The notes under the pieces are model-generated. The model was not told the DNA's origin. It ran no database searches and was given only the letters and a program-made list of their open reading frames with translations. From Voacanga thouarsii (taxonomy: Eukaryota; Streptophyta; Magnoliopsida; Gentianales; Apocynaceae), in the NCBI GenBank assembly GCA_026120185.1, contig JANUWF010002145.1, forward strand, positions 1,054,001-1,118,000: a stretch of 64,000 bases of DNA, in the 5' to 3' direction. The translations under genes were made by a program, and so were the position numbers. Positions 1 through 11,631 of the stretch are shown here, piece after piece (position 1 is the stretch's first letter; each line of letters opens with the position of its first letter).

Positions 1-3000
1 CCTCGAGTAACTGGTCGATCATCTAACTGTTGATGTAGACATGGATTAACATCTTGAAAAATTGAATAAATGTCAAAATTATCCCTCATCCTCATCTTGA
101 AAACAATATTCTAATTTGAATCAACTGGGTCAGCTACATACCAAACTTACTCTGCTTGAGTAGATAGAATAAAAGACTCATCAGCTAAACTATTCTCCTT
201 ATATATTAAATGCTTAAAATCAACCAAAGTGAACTGGAACTTGTCTTGCATTCTTCCTCTCTCATTGATCCAGTCACATCTGAACATCACATATTGAATA
301 TCATTTGAGTACCTAATCTTCAAGATATCTTATAAGACCCCATAATAAATAACTTGCCCCCGTACAAGGATCATTGTCTCTAGTAGTGGCAAAGCTTCCT
401 GTACTAGCTCTTAACATCACTCCACTATTTTGAGTTGTTCTTGCTGCCTCATGGACCTTAGTACAAAATAAAAAACCGTTGACAATACATGTTTTGTGTC
501 TTTTAGCATCTGGATGGAGCCCTCTTGCAAGAATCTTAATATGTTATCTATTTGAACATCTGACGTGTTTTGCAAGTCTGCAATCTATATTCAAAAGTAA
601 TGCAAGACTGAAGTTTAGATACTTTTAAAATAAATATTAATAAATAATTAAAATAAGAGGTCTTGAAATTTAATCTAAAAAAACTTACGTAATTCTTGAA
701 CTATTCATGGAATGTGTCATTATGAATTTTTTGTATATAATTTCTCCCACCATGAGGATGTTCCTTGACTAATTCAGGCAAGTGAATGCTAGACAAAATT
801 GTAATCATAAATTTAAGGTGTCATGCAAATCTTTTTAAAATCACCATTCCTTTTAAAAAAAAATCGATACTTACTTTCGATAAGTAGTAACAGCATCTGT
901 GTTTACAAGAATGTATCTGTGTACCTGAACCCATGTGACATGGTCTAAAGTGCACCTCTCACCTCGTCCAAGAACATGGCCTATAGTGATACATTGATCA
1001 CTATTCCTTAGTTGGCGATTGAACTTTGTTTCTACATCACACAAGTATCTTGAACAAAAATTCATACATTCCTCCGTCAAATAGTTTTTTGCAATTGAAC
1101 CCTTAGGATGAGCTCGGTTCCTTACATATTTCTTTAGAGTAAGCAAGTACCTATAATGTAATGTCATTCTTTATATCCAATTAAAAAAAAAAAAGAAAGA
1201 AAGACATAGAAATACAATTAAAGAATTTAACATACCTCTCAATTGAATACATCCATCTAAATTGTACTGCACCTCAAAGAAGAGCTTCTTCAGCTAAATG
1301 AATGGATAAATGTTCCATTACATCAAAAAAGATGGAGGAAAGACTCTTTCAAGATGACACATTGTAAGAGAAATTCAATCCTACACATACTCTAGTTGAC
1401 CTTTTGTGTTCACCTTAGTGCACAATTGTCAGAAAAAGTTTGATAACTCAATAATTACCTTAATAACATTTTTAGGCAAGATTCTTCGAATAGCAATAGG
1501 GAGCAATTGTTGCATCAGAATATGGTTGTCATGACTTTTTAAGCCTGAAATGCTCCAATCACCAATATTCACTCGTCTCAATATATTCCAAGCATACCCA
1601 TCTGGGACTTTCAAACCTTTTAATACTTTACAAAATATCTCTTTATCTTGTCTACTCATTGTATAAGGAGCTGGATGTTACATTACATTCATTGAACCAC
1701 TTGCTTGTTAAGGGTGTAATGGCCTCCTAATTCCCATATGTTGAAGGTCACGATGAGCAGATACATTATCCTTTGATTTTTTTGTGTTCATACATGTAAA
1801 CAAAATATTATCCATGTTATTCTTTTCAATATGCATGGGATCAAGGCTATGAAGCAACAAATTATGCTTCCAATATTCTAATTCGAAGAAAATACTTTCT
1901 TCTTCTAGCTATGCTATTTGTTGTTCATCTCATGCTTCTGATTCAGCTTTCTAGCTATCAAATCATCCATTTTATACTCTGTAGCAATCCCAAAATGTTG
2001 TACTTGCTATAAAATGCCAAACCCAGATAATCTAGTATGCTTTGGTTGATGTTCTACCTTGCTATTGAAAGACACTTTGCCTCTACGTAGTCTGTGACTA
2101 GAAGGTAAAAAATGACGATGACCTCTATAAGAAAACTTCTTCCCATGTTTCAACCAACACGAATCAGTAGCCTTATGACAACAAGGGCAAGCTTTTTCCC
2201 ATTGTGTACTCTAACTAGACAACATTGCATAAGCTGGAAAATCGCTAATAGTCCATATTAATGAAGCAGGCAATTGAAATATTTCATTACTGGAGGCATC
2301 ATAGGTTTGGACACCATCATGCCATAATTCATCCAATTCCTCAATTAACAGTTGCAGGTATACATCAATCTTATTACCGGGCCTTTTTGGACCATCAATC
2401 AGCACTGACAAAATTAGAAACTATTGAGTCATGCACAACCATAGGGGGAGATTATAAGGAATAAGCATAACAAGCCATGTACTATGAGTTATACTCATTG
2501 TACGAAATGGATTAAATCTATCAGTGACAAGACCGAGTCTAACATTTCTAGATTCAAACTGACCATCTCCTATCAAATTCTTTCCATGCTATAGAATTAG
2601 CATGATGTCTAAAAACACCATCATTGACTTACTCATTAGCATGGCATTTCGTGAGAGAAGCAGTTTTAGACGACATAAAATATTTTTGTAGCCTCTATTT
2701 GAATGGAAAATATCTCATTTGCTTTGCAACTATCTTTTTGCCCCCACCTTATATCGAGAAGTTTCACATACCAAACACATATCAAGTTTCTCATTCTCAC
2801 CTCTAAATAACATATAATTATTTAGACATGCATCATAAGTTGCATATGAAAATCCTAATTCCTTCACTAATTTTTTAGCTTCGTAATATGAGGCTGGAAT
2901 TTTAGCTTGAGGGAATGCCTCTTTTAGAAACTTAAGAAGCATGGTGATGGAATTCTCAGTCCAACCATTTGTTATCTTAAGAAGTAACAAACGAACAACA

Positions 3001-3502
3001 AAGGAGAGTTTTGTAAAATTTTCACAATCGGAATACAACTCACATTCTGCATCTTGTAAGAGTTTAATAAAAGATTTTGTTACTCTATTTGCTCCACTAA
3101 GATCCTCAACCATAGGAACCTCCCTTTCATTATTAACATCTTGGTTATATTTGCTAATTCCAATTGCATCAAGCAGCATGTCTACCATTTCATCCTTGTC
3201 TTCTATTTCAAACATCTGATCATCATTTTCGGTTGCATTTTCTACAATGTAAGATTCTCCATGATATGTCCTATTCTTGTACCCTCCTAGAAACCCATTA
3301 AGAATGCAATGGGACAACACATCATTCCTACTCATGAAAAATGATTTTTACACTTTTTACATGGGCAACATATTTTTGAATTAGGTGGCCTTGAAGTATA
3401 GGAAAAATCTAAGAATATCTCAATTCCGTATATGTACTCACTTAACCTTGTATTTAAATTATCTATCCAACTTTTGTCCACAGGTACATTTGCACTTGTC
3501 AT
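1..3502 (-). pseudogene. Degenerate TNP2-like CACTA transposase
   Basis: Read leftward, the recognisable family blocks come in the normal order. First is the transposase-associated N-terminal domain, starting MTSANVPVDKSW at 3502 and ending in CCPCKKCKNHFS. A one-base frameshift follows near 3333, then a frame running to 2730. Next are the TNP2 core (RNVRLGLVTDRFNPF near 2540, DGPKRPGNKIDVYLQ near 2380, LHSLDPMHIEKNNMDNI near 1830), the DUF4218 region (GLKSHDNHILMQQLLPIAIR near 1530; GSIAKNYLTEECMNFCSRYL near 1080) and a DUF4216 region (VMFRCDWIN and FQFTLVDFKHLIYKEN near 200-270). The family protein excises and reinserts CACTA elements by binding their termini. Many stops and frameshifts show this copy cannot make a full protein. 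Introns may explain some breaks, but not the in-frame stops inside conserved blocks. Confidence 0.9.
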
Positions 3503-6500
3503 CTAAATATTTTTTACATGCCACAAAAAAAATACAGTCAGTAAGACTGTATAAAGAATTCAGTTAAACTTATAAACCAACACATAGTCTAAGTCAATCA
3601 CAAAAAAAACAGGAATTAAAAAAAGCAAAAAAAGTAATGAAACACTGTCTCATTGCCAATTACTACTAAAAAGCTGATGAAGCAATTGGGTTTATAGAGC
3701 ATAATATTTTGACATTTTTTGCATTTTAACACATTGATAAATCAGAACTTATCACTAACATACAACTGAAGGATAGTGATAAATCCTATCTTTATTATCA
3801 TAATTGACTTGAACAATGAAGTAACTGTGGTGTCTAATATAAAAGTAAACTAACATTAAGCAAAAATATCAATGTTTACAGCTTCACCAACTCAAAATAA
3901 AGATTACCAAAGTATATAGAAAAATCTAGTAACCTAGTTTTTTTTTGCGCAAATAAATGCAATGGAGAACTCTCTGAGGGGCGAACACGTAAAAGCAAAA
4001 GAGAAACAAAACTACTACTTAGCTGTCCAATAAAACTTATAAAAGATTCAATTCCCAAACAATCAAGTCCAACAAAAACTAGCATTGAAAGAACTGTGCA
4101 ACCAGAAATAAGAGTATGCCCCATGAAGTAGAAGACTAAGAACATAGAATATTGAAGATAAAAGCAAATGGGTTCTCAAGTAACTGGATTGAGCTACAAT
4201 TTCTTATTAATCTATGTTTTGTTCCCCCAAAGGACATAGAATATTAAAGAATACTAAGAAGAATTGAATTTGCTAGCATAGAATATTGAAGAAGAACTAA
4301 AATAGGTACTTTGTTTTCCACAATAGGGGCAGCAATTCTAAACGTCTTAAGCCTAACATTTGTTTGCATAAAAAAGAAATGTGCCTTTTTCTGAAAAGCA
4401 GGAACATTTTTAATACAAATACAGCGGACTAAGTTCTATAGGCTAAGTCTTTAGTTCGTTGTTCTTGTGGTAAGAGGGAAACATACACCGAGCTGAAAGC
4501 ATAACATGGATCTTACGGTACTATTATAATGCATAAAGATGCTACGAGATGAATAGAGTTGTTGATTATATGCCTTATTCTAAAAATGATGATTGGAAAA
4601 CTAATTATATGGCTAATGTAATATAACAATATCTACACCTACCTAAAGTTAAATGTGTCCAAAGTAAGTTCTATTGATCATGAGTTGGGAGTCCTTAATT
4701 ATCATTAAATCACTTAAATTTCTATGCAAGCCTGCATGTGCTTGTTCTTAGATGTTTATCATCATATACAGATATTATCCTGTGTAGGGGGTGTATACAA
4801 TAAACCTAAAAGTCACCTTTCATGTAGGAGGTGTATTCTTAAAAGCCTATGATAGAGTTTTTCATGGATGGTAAAATAGAAATTTTGACCGACTTTAGCA
4901 TAATGTATTATTTAATTTCATGAAGACACTTCACCAGTCTAAGCATATTAAAAAGATCAGCATTTTTCAATTTGTGTGCCAGAGCAAAAATGTGATCTCA
5001 TGAAACTTATGCACCAAAATATCTTCTCTTCTAATAGGGTAGTTCCATTTGAGAATAAACTGAACTCTTAGTTAGCATTCATATTTAATTTTCCCCTTAA
5101 CAGGGATTTCAAATGCTGAAGTGCATTCTTCAGTAAGCAAATTCTAATGTTCAGAATGAAATAGATATTGCAAATATAGAGCTTACAGATGCAATGGTTG
5201 CCTCAGCAGTAACTTTCTCCTTTTAAGTCAGTACATATAAAGCACCAACCACGCCCGAACAAATAATGCCAAGTGCATTGACAAGTGACACGAAGGGGTT
5301 CGTTGACGCTTCACCACGAAGCTCGTTTTGGGCACAGGAAAATACCCATCATAAAACTTATTGATAATATAAAAGAATTTAGCAATATGACATTCTTATG
5401 TAATCTTTTCATTATGCAACAAAAAAAGCAGACCTCAACACTTTGATCCTCTTTCTGTCTTTCTAGTTCAAAGCCTTCTGAAATAAGAAAACAACAGAAA
5501 CTATTAGTCAATGCAAGGTAAAGGAACTAAAGGCTAGGGAAAAGAAAAAATTATCCACGACTGTCATAAAATGATCCCAACCTATTGCCAGATAAAAAGC
5601 AGAAAAATGAAAATCACAAACGAGAAAGAATAGTAAAAGACATAACTATGCGCCTCCAGTATGCTTTCTTGATTCAGACTTTAGTGTTTGTCAGTAGACT
5701 TTCTTTAGGAAATTAATTTGGAATTGGTTAACAAGAACATGGTACCATTCATTTAGCCTCTCAGATAGAGTCTCTCAAAAAACTAACAGATATGAACTTC
5801 ATGGCTTTAGTGGACTGTCTAAAATGCCAGGGTCAATTCATTGAGTGGCAAACTTCCAATTACCAATATAAATTCTTGCTTTTCCAATTCTTATTTTTGC
5901 TTTGGCACAGAAAGACAGAGAAGAAAGATTAGTAAATCAAAAATAAGTGAACTTTCAAGTAACCCTTGTAGAATATCAACACAAGTTAATTGCATAAACT
6001 TACTACCAGTCTTTTTCTATTCTTAACGTTGCAGCATAAAAACTTGTAAAAATTGAATTTCTCCTCCCCAATTAGAGCTAAGTTTTTTACCTTTATTCGA
6101 TCTTTGCTTTTTTAAAGTCATAAATTCTAGACCAGTTGTAGCATTGCACATCATTTTGTTTGCATTCTCAACTAGAAACAATAGACAGCTCCGGATGCAC
6201 TATAGTCTATGATCCAGCAAAATTTTTTTGTCCAAATGCTTCTATTCCTTAATTTTACAATATATTAATAAAACAAAAATAGGACCTCAGCAACCTGAAG
6301 GAAGAGCGCTATCCTGAGCAGAGGTGTAATTCCATAAGGCAGTGTCGATAGTATACTCCCAAAGTTATAAAAGCATACCACCAGTAAATCAAACGGTAGA
6401 TTACCCAATGAAGTGCAAAAGTGTAGTTCTAATGACAAGATGACACTTAGCACCTAAAAATCAAGAACCTAAGAAGCACACTATCAAATGTGGATTCCTT

Positions 6501-8639
6501 TAAAAATTAAGGATGTTAAGCAATAAGCAATCATTTTGATCCTAACTTGAGCTACATTTAAACTAAGAAAGGCTGTAGACACTTTCGGAGCATAACAGAG
6601 ATAGTTCGTGTGACTCAGATCCTAAGAAACAAGGCACCGATAAATAAAATATTGAAAAGTAGGAAACAAAAAGCTCCAGAAGAAAATGGAAACTCAAGAG
6701 TGGAAAGAAAACCTATAATTGCCCTTAACAGATCACCGTTGGGATCAAGTTTAAAGATTATGATGTCCATCGAGTTAGAAACTTTGTGCACTTATCTTGC
6801 AACCTTCAGCTCTTTGGATTTAAGTTGTCTTCTAGATTTTTGGAGAAAATAAATTCTTGGTAGCAAATTCGTGGCTTCTTTTGATAATTTCAAGTTCAGA
6901 TTTGTTGAATTCATAAATTCTCCATGAATGATAATAAACTCATAATAAATAACAATGAACAATTGATTAACGATCTCTAGACTTCTGGGAGAACTCAAGC
7001 CAGGAATACCATTGACAACAGCCACATGCTTTACTGAAAACAGAATATTCTCCATTCTTGATTACTATATACTATGAAGTCATATGAACAAGATATAATA
7101 CAATACTTGAATGAACCAGGCTTGTTAAGTGAGTGTGGCAGAGGAATATCCATACGTCTTGCATTTAGAACAATTCGGTTTGTCATACAATAACAACATT
7201 GACAAAAGTGCAAGCAATGTGTAGGAAAGAGCAAAACCATTCTTGTGCAATAACTTAGACAATTGATCTAATAGTATCCACAGAATCCTAAAATTTAATG
7301 AAAGCTGTGCAAAATCCTTAAAAAGCTGAATCAACCGAAGAAATAGAACTTATCATCTAAGTCCATCATTTCCATTCACACTGCTAGAAATTGAAGCTCC
7401 CACCAATCCAAACATTAAATAGAGGGATAAGTACTGTAGATCAAGCTCTACAACATAACTAAATGAAGGCCACTATGCTATTGGATTCAGTCACAATTCA
7501 TAGAGAAAACTAAGAAGACAACCTCCCTCTTCCCCCCACAAGAAATAAATTAAAACGCTTATGCGTTGCACTACAAGGATCCGTTAGTTCTTTTAATGCC
7601 CTTTTATGTAGCTGAAAAAAGACTGAGAACGGTTATCTAAATACGAAAACAAAAAAGAAGACATCTTGAACCAAATTGATTAATGTCCCAACGAAAATTT
7701 CTTCATGCAGAAATTGAATTCAACCATTTTCGCACAAACCTAGAAGTGGTATCAGAATATCAGGAACAACAATATTCAACTAATAGGTACTCAACATTAC
7801 CAAAATTCTTGAATCAAATGGTGCAATTCAAAACTCATATACACAAAAAGAGGGGGACACCATTTAGTTTCAGAACAAAGAAATCAAATTAAATAAAGAT
7901 GGTTGAAAAAAAATACCTTTGAAGTAGACATTCCAGTCTTTGCCAAAAAATTCAGCACCAAAGAATAGAGGTAATTACAATGGAGTTAGGACACCAAGCA
8001 TACTGGGAAGAAGAATCACAATGGAGTTAGGGCATTCGATTTCCCCCGCAGAAAACTAAGGCGCCAAAAAAAAAAAATTGTCGGGACTTAGTGAAAACCT
8101 GGAGGATCAAATGGGTTTTGGAACACAACGGTAGTCACGGTCAAGGACGATTGTAGCACGGCCCTGAAACTCGGTCGAAGAGGATGAGGTTGGGACTGGC
8201 ACTATTTGGATCGCAGGAGTGACCAATGCAAATGGGTTCATGATTTTGGGCCACTCCTAGTTCGTGATTTCGGACTATGCAATGGCCGGTGAGCACTTCT
8301 TAGAAGCTTTTTGGTTTGTTTTTTAAGTCATTGAATTGAGGACTTTTTTTATATAATTGTTGGGTATTTCACAGCATCTTTGTAAATGTGTAAACATTTC
8401 ATAAATAACATTTTTTAAAAATTAATAATTTTTTATATTTTATGAGCATAAAAATTTCTTTGAGACCTTTAATATATATTCTTATAGTATTCTTTTTTCT
8501 CCACAAATAAATAGATAATTGCATGACTTAATTAATATTTATTTTTAAATTATTGAGTTAATAAACATTTTTAATTTTTAAATTGTTTTTAAATTCACTT
8601 AAGATATGTTTTTAAAAGTGACTTAATTTAAATTATGAA
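3503..8639. other. Interior of the putative CACTA element, mostly unrecognised
   Basis: Apart from the MFP1-like exons annotated separately, no coding domain could be recognised. Frames are short and stop-rich on both strands. Around 6290-6350 the minus strand reads YGITPLLRIALFLQ, which faintly resembles the hydrophobic segment preceding the MFP1 membrane region, but too weakly to annotate. The stretch 7975-8300 is less AT-rich and contains an imperfect duplication of CTAACTCCATTGT on the minus strand. Confidence 0.4.
5187..5477 (-). pseudogene. MFP1-like gene fragment (two exons), with a nonsense codon
   Basis: Two minus-strand exons are visible. Exon A (5477-5434, 44 bp) follows a TTTCTTATTTCAG acceptor, reads GFELERQKEDQSVE and ends before a GT donor. 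Exon B (5321-5187, 135 bp) begins after an AG and continues in frame: LRGEASTNPFVSLVNALGII, then CSGVVGALYVLT, a stop, and KEKVTAEATIAS, followed by GTAAGC. The block NPF-SL-N-LGI--SGV-GALY-L is the membrane-proximal motif of plant MFP1 (MAR-binding filament-like protein 1). MFP1 is a thylakoid/nucleoid coiled-coil protein whose motif lies after the plastid targeting region. The stop is TAA at 5223-5225, where relatives probably have a Gln codon. The long coiled coil that should follow was not found. This is a fragment, plausibly captured by the surrounding CACTA element. Family recognition is from memory of the motif. Confidence 0.65.
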
Positions 8640-8887
8640 TATCAATATTCGAAATTATAATTCCCCATCATTTTCATCATTGCAAAAGGTTATTATTTTG
8701 GTCATAAATAAAGATGGTTCATGCAACCACATACTTTGGTTGCAATTAGTTAATTTTCGTTGCATGATATTAAAGGTTCATGATATTTGCAATGAATATT
8801 TTTTTCGACACAATTGAATACTTATTTGCAACCAAAATTTATCTGACATAAATAATATAATTGCGAATACTCCTTTTTCTTGTAGTG

Positions 8888-9487
8888 TTTTGTGGACTGG
8901 AAATACTTCACCAAAAGCGAGTGTGAAGAAAACAAAAATATAGTTAACATGATTTATCATATTTTTGGTGTTCCATATTGTAATTTTAGTTTACATGGTA
9001 TATCTTTTATAGAAGTTTTTTTTTTTTTTTTAGGAATAGTTTTCTTTAATTTGTTTTGTTTAAGAGAAACTTTTGATCTATGTCTTTGTTGATCAACAAT
9101 CAACATCTATACCTGATTTATAAATTAAACTAATGTAAACACTCATAGATTTGTATTTAATATAGGGAGGGGGGGGGGGGACGTGTATATATCATCCAAA
9201 AAAACCTTTTTCAATTCTTTGCTTTCCTTATTTATCTTTGTTCTATTCCAAGATTGAAAAGGTCCAGAGACTAATAAATTGATATGCCCATATATACTCA
9301 CACATAGAGGTTTCTATGAGTTTCCGTGCATGCATGTAACTAGAAAAGAGAAATAAAATCAGATTTTGTCTTCTAAAATAAGAATTTGAAAGTTATAATT
9401 AAGATTTTAATTTTGGGACAAGTTACGCTAAAGAAAACTAGAAAAATTGTTTTTGAATTCGAGTAGATAATAGACTGTTAATATGCA
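8888..9487. other. AT-rich intergenic DNA, no gene seen
   Basis: This spacer lies between two CACTA termini. It contains a poly-T tract near 9015 and a poly-G run at about 9168-9180. Its only longer frame (8892-9092) resembles no family. Confidence 0.6.
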
Positions 9488-10248
9488 AGAGTAGTAGTCG
9501 GTAACAACTTATTATAGTGGTAGGAGAGTTGTTCGAGACGTAAATCTTGAGTTTGACACCAAATTATATCTTATCCTCTTTCCTATCTCTTTCCTCGCTC
9601 TTTGTCTCACTACAAGAAAAAATCAAATCAGCGACATCCAAATCCGTCGCTAATCACGTTTAGCAACGTAATCCGTCGCTAAAAAGGGCGATGCAATTTG
9701 CAACGGAAAGAAAATCCGTCGCAAATAGCGATGAATTTGCGACGGTTATTTAATTGATGACATTATAATTAAATTTATAATCAATATAGCGACAGATTTG
9801 CGACGGCAAAAAAAAATTTATTTATAAAAAATTAATTAATTTAACAATGGATTTGCGATGGCCAAAAACTTTTATTTTAAAATAATTAATTAATTTAGCA
9901 ACGGATTTGCGATGGTAAATTTTTTTTTAAATTTTGAAAAAATTAATTAACTTAGCAACATATTTGCGACGGTAAAAAAAAATTTGTTTACAAAAATTAA
10001 AATAATTTAGCGACGATTTTGCAATGGAAAAAAATTATTTTAAAAAAATTAATTAATTTAATTTGCGGTAGCGAAAAAATTTTATTTAAAAAATAATTAA
10101 TTTTGCGACAGATTTACAACGGCAAAAAATTTTTATTAAAAAATTAATTAATTAGCTACTCATCTTGCCCGTTCATCGACCCGACCCAGCCCGCTGAGAA
10201 CCCGATCCGCAACCCAACCCGCCAAAAATATTATGAGATTATGTCGGA

Positions 10249-10310
10249 CTTGAGGCTCGAACCCGCGTCTTTGTTGTGGGGGAACACACGTTCCACCACT
10301 AAGCTTTTGA
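10249..10310 (-). repeat. tRNA-like (SINE-type) segment inside the CACTA element
   Basis: On the minus strand an A-box-like GCTTAGTGG (10304-10296) is followed about 32 bp later by a B-box-like GGGTTCGAGCC (10264-10254). This resembles the internal polymerase III promoter of a tRNA or tRNA-derived SINE. No complete cloverleaf was found, so it is not called a tRNA gene. A GC-rich stretch of CCCGACC/CCCGC motifs (10165-10222) adjoins it. It may be part of the element's founding sequence or an old insertion. Confidence 0.35.
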
Positions 10311-11211
10311 AGTTCTTGTGATATATTGTGCTATATATTAATTATATAGTAAATTTTTTTATGAATTAGCGACAGATTTACAAGGGCTTTGCGACGGATC
10401 TGCGACAACAGAATTTTTCGTCGCAAATCCGTTGCTAATTAGTCACGGATTTGCGACGGCTAATTTTTCAAGATTTAAAAATAAATTTATTTTTAAATTT
10501 TTAATAGCCATCGCAAATCCCTTGCAAATTGCGACAGATTTGCGAGGGCTTATTTTTTTAATTTTAAAAAAATAAATTTATTTTTTAATTTTAGATGGCC
10601 GTCACAAATCCATTGCAAATTGCAACGGATTTACGACGATTTTTTTTTTAATTTTAGATGGCCGTCGCAAATACGTTGCAAATTGCAACAGATTTGCGAC
10701 GGCTTTTTTTTTTAAATTTTAAAAAGATAAATTTATTTTTTAATTTTAGATGGCCGTCGCAAATCCGTTGCAAATTGTAACGGATTTGCGACGACTTTTT
10801 TTTTTAAATTTTAAAAAAATAAAATTATTTTTTAATTTTAGATGATCGTCGCAAATTCGTTGTAAATTGCAACAGATTTGTGACAGTTTTTTTTTATTTT
10901 AATAAACTAAATTTATTTTTTAAATTTAGATGGCCATCCCAAATCGGTTGCAACGGATTTGCGACGGCTTTTTTTTAATTTTAAAAAAATAAATTTATTT
11001 TTTAAATTTAAATGGCCGTTGCAATTCGTTGCAAATTGCAACGGATTTGCGACTGCTTTTTTTTTCATTTAAAAAAATAAATTTATTTTTTAATTTTAAA
11101 TTGCCGTTGCAAATCTGTCTCAAATTGCGACGTATTAGGGTTTATGAAACCCTGACCTGTTGCAAATCCGTCACCAATCTAAAATATTCACAAAAAAATT
11201 TAATGTTTGAT

Positions 11212-11242
<31 letters not shown>

Positions 11243-11343
11243 GATATAGTAAGTATATATATTTATATTTATAATATACATATGATATTATTAAGTATAT
11301 ATATGTATGTATATATGTAAGAATATGACATATATGCATCTGT

Positions 11344-11428
<85 letters not shown>

Positions 11429-11582
11429 ATGTATGTATGTATGTATGTATGTATGTATGTATGTATGTATGTATGTAGACACACACATACTAACATAAAT
11501 AAATATGTATATATGTATGTATATATATTTATTTTTATATTAAAAAATATATTAACATATTTATATGTATATAAAAATGTTA

Positions 11583-11626
<44 letters not shown>
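11212..11626. repeat. Compound microsatellites: (AT)n, (GT)n, (GTAT)n
   Basis: Near-perfect tracts are (TA)n at about 11213-11237, (AT)n at 11347-11392, (GT)n at 11393-11411, (GTAT)n at 11412-11475 and (TA)n at 11589-11626. Several open frames cross them on both strands, but these encode only Tyr-Ile, Cys-Val or Tyr-Met-Cys-Val repeats and are artefacts. Confidence 0.95.

Positions 11627-11631
<5 letters not shown>

Larger units (their letters stand above)
1..8887 (-). mobile_element. Probable autonomous-type CACTA (En/Spm) transposon, left part outside the window
   Basis: The transposase remnant reads leftward and begins near 3502. The first CACTA-type terminus upstream of it in that orientation ends at 8887, where the minus strand begins CACTACAAGAAAAAGG. 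Those first 14 bases equal the terminus of the complete element at 9608. The 250 bp inside this terminus carry several TTGCAA-containing motifs in both orientations, as expected for subterminal transposase-binding repeats. The proposal is that 8887 is the 5' end and that the element runs past base 1. The MFP1-like exons at 5187-5477 would then be captured cargo. The opposite terminus and target duplication are not visible, so the two pieces could be unrelated neighbours. Confidence 0.5.

Noticed and set aside
8107..8241. A 44-codon minus-strand frame starting MNPFALVTPAIQ in less AT-rich DNA
   Set aside because: It resembles no family I can name and has no supported splice or promoter context. 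It may be a leader or part of captured DNA, but there is not enough to annotate.
10249..10310. A functional tRNA gene
   Set aside because: A- and B-box-like motifs are present, but no acceptor, anticodon or T-arm pairing could be built.
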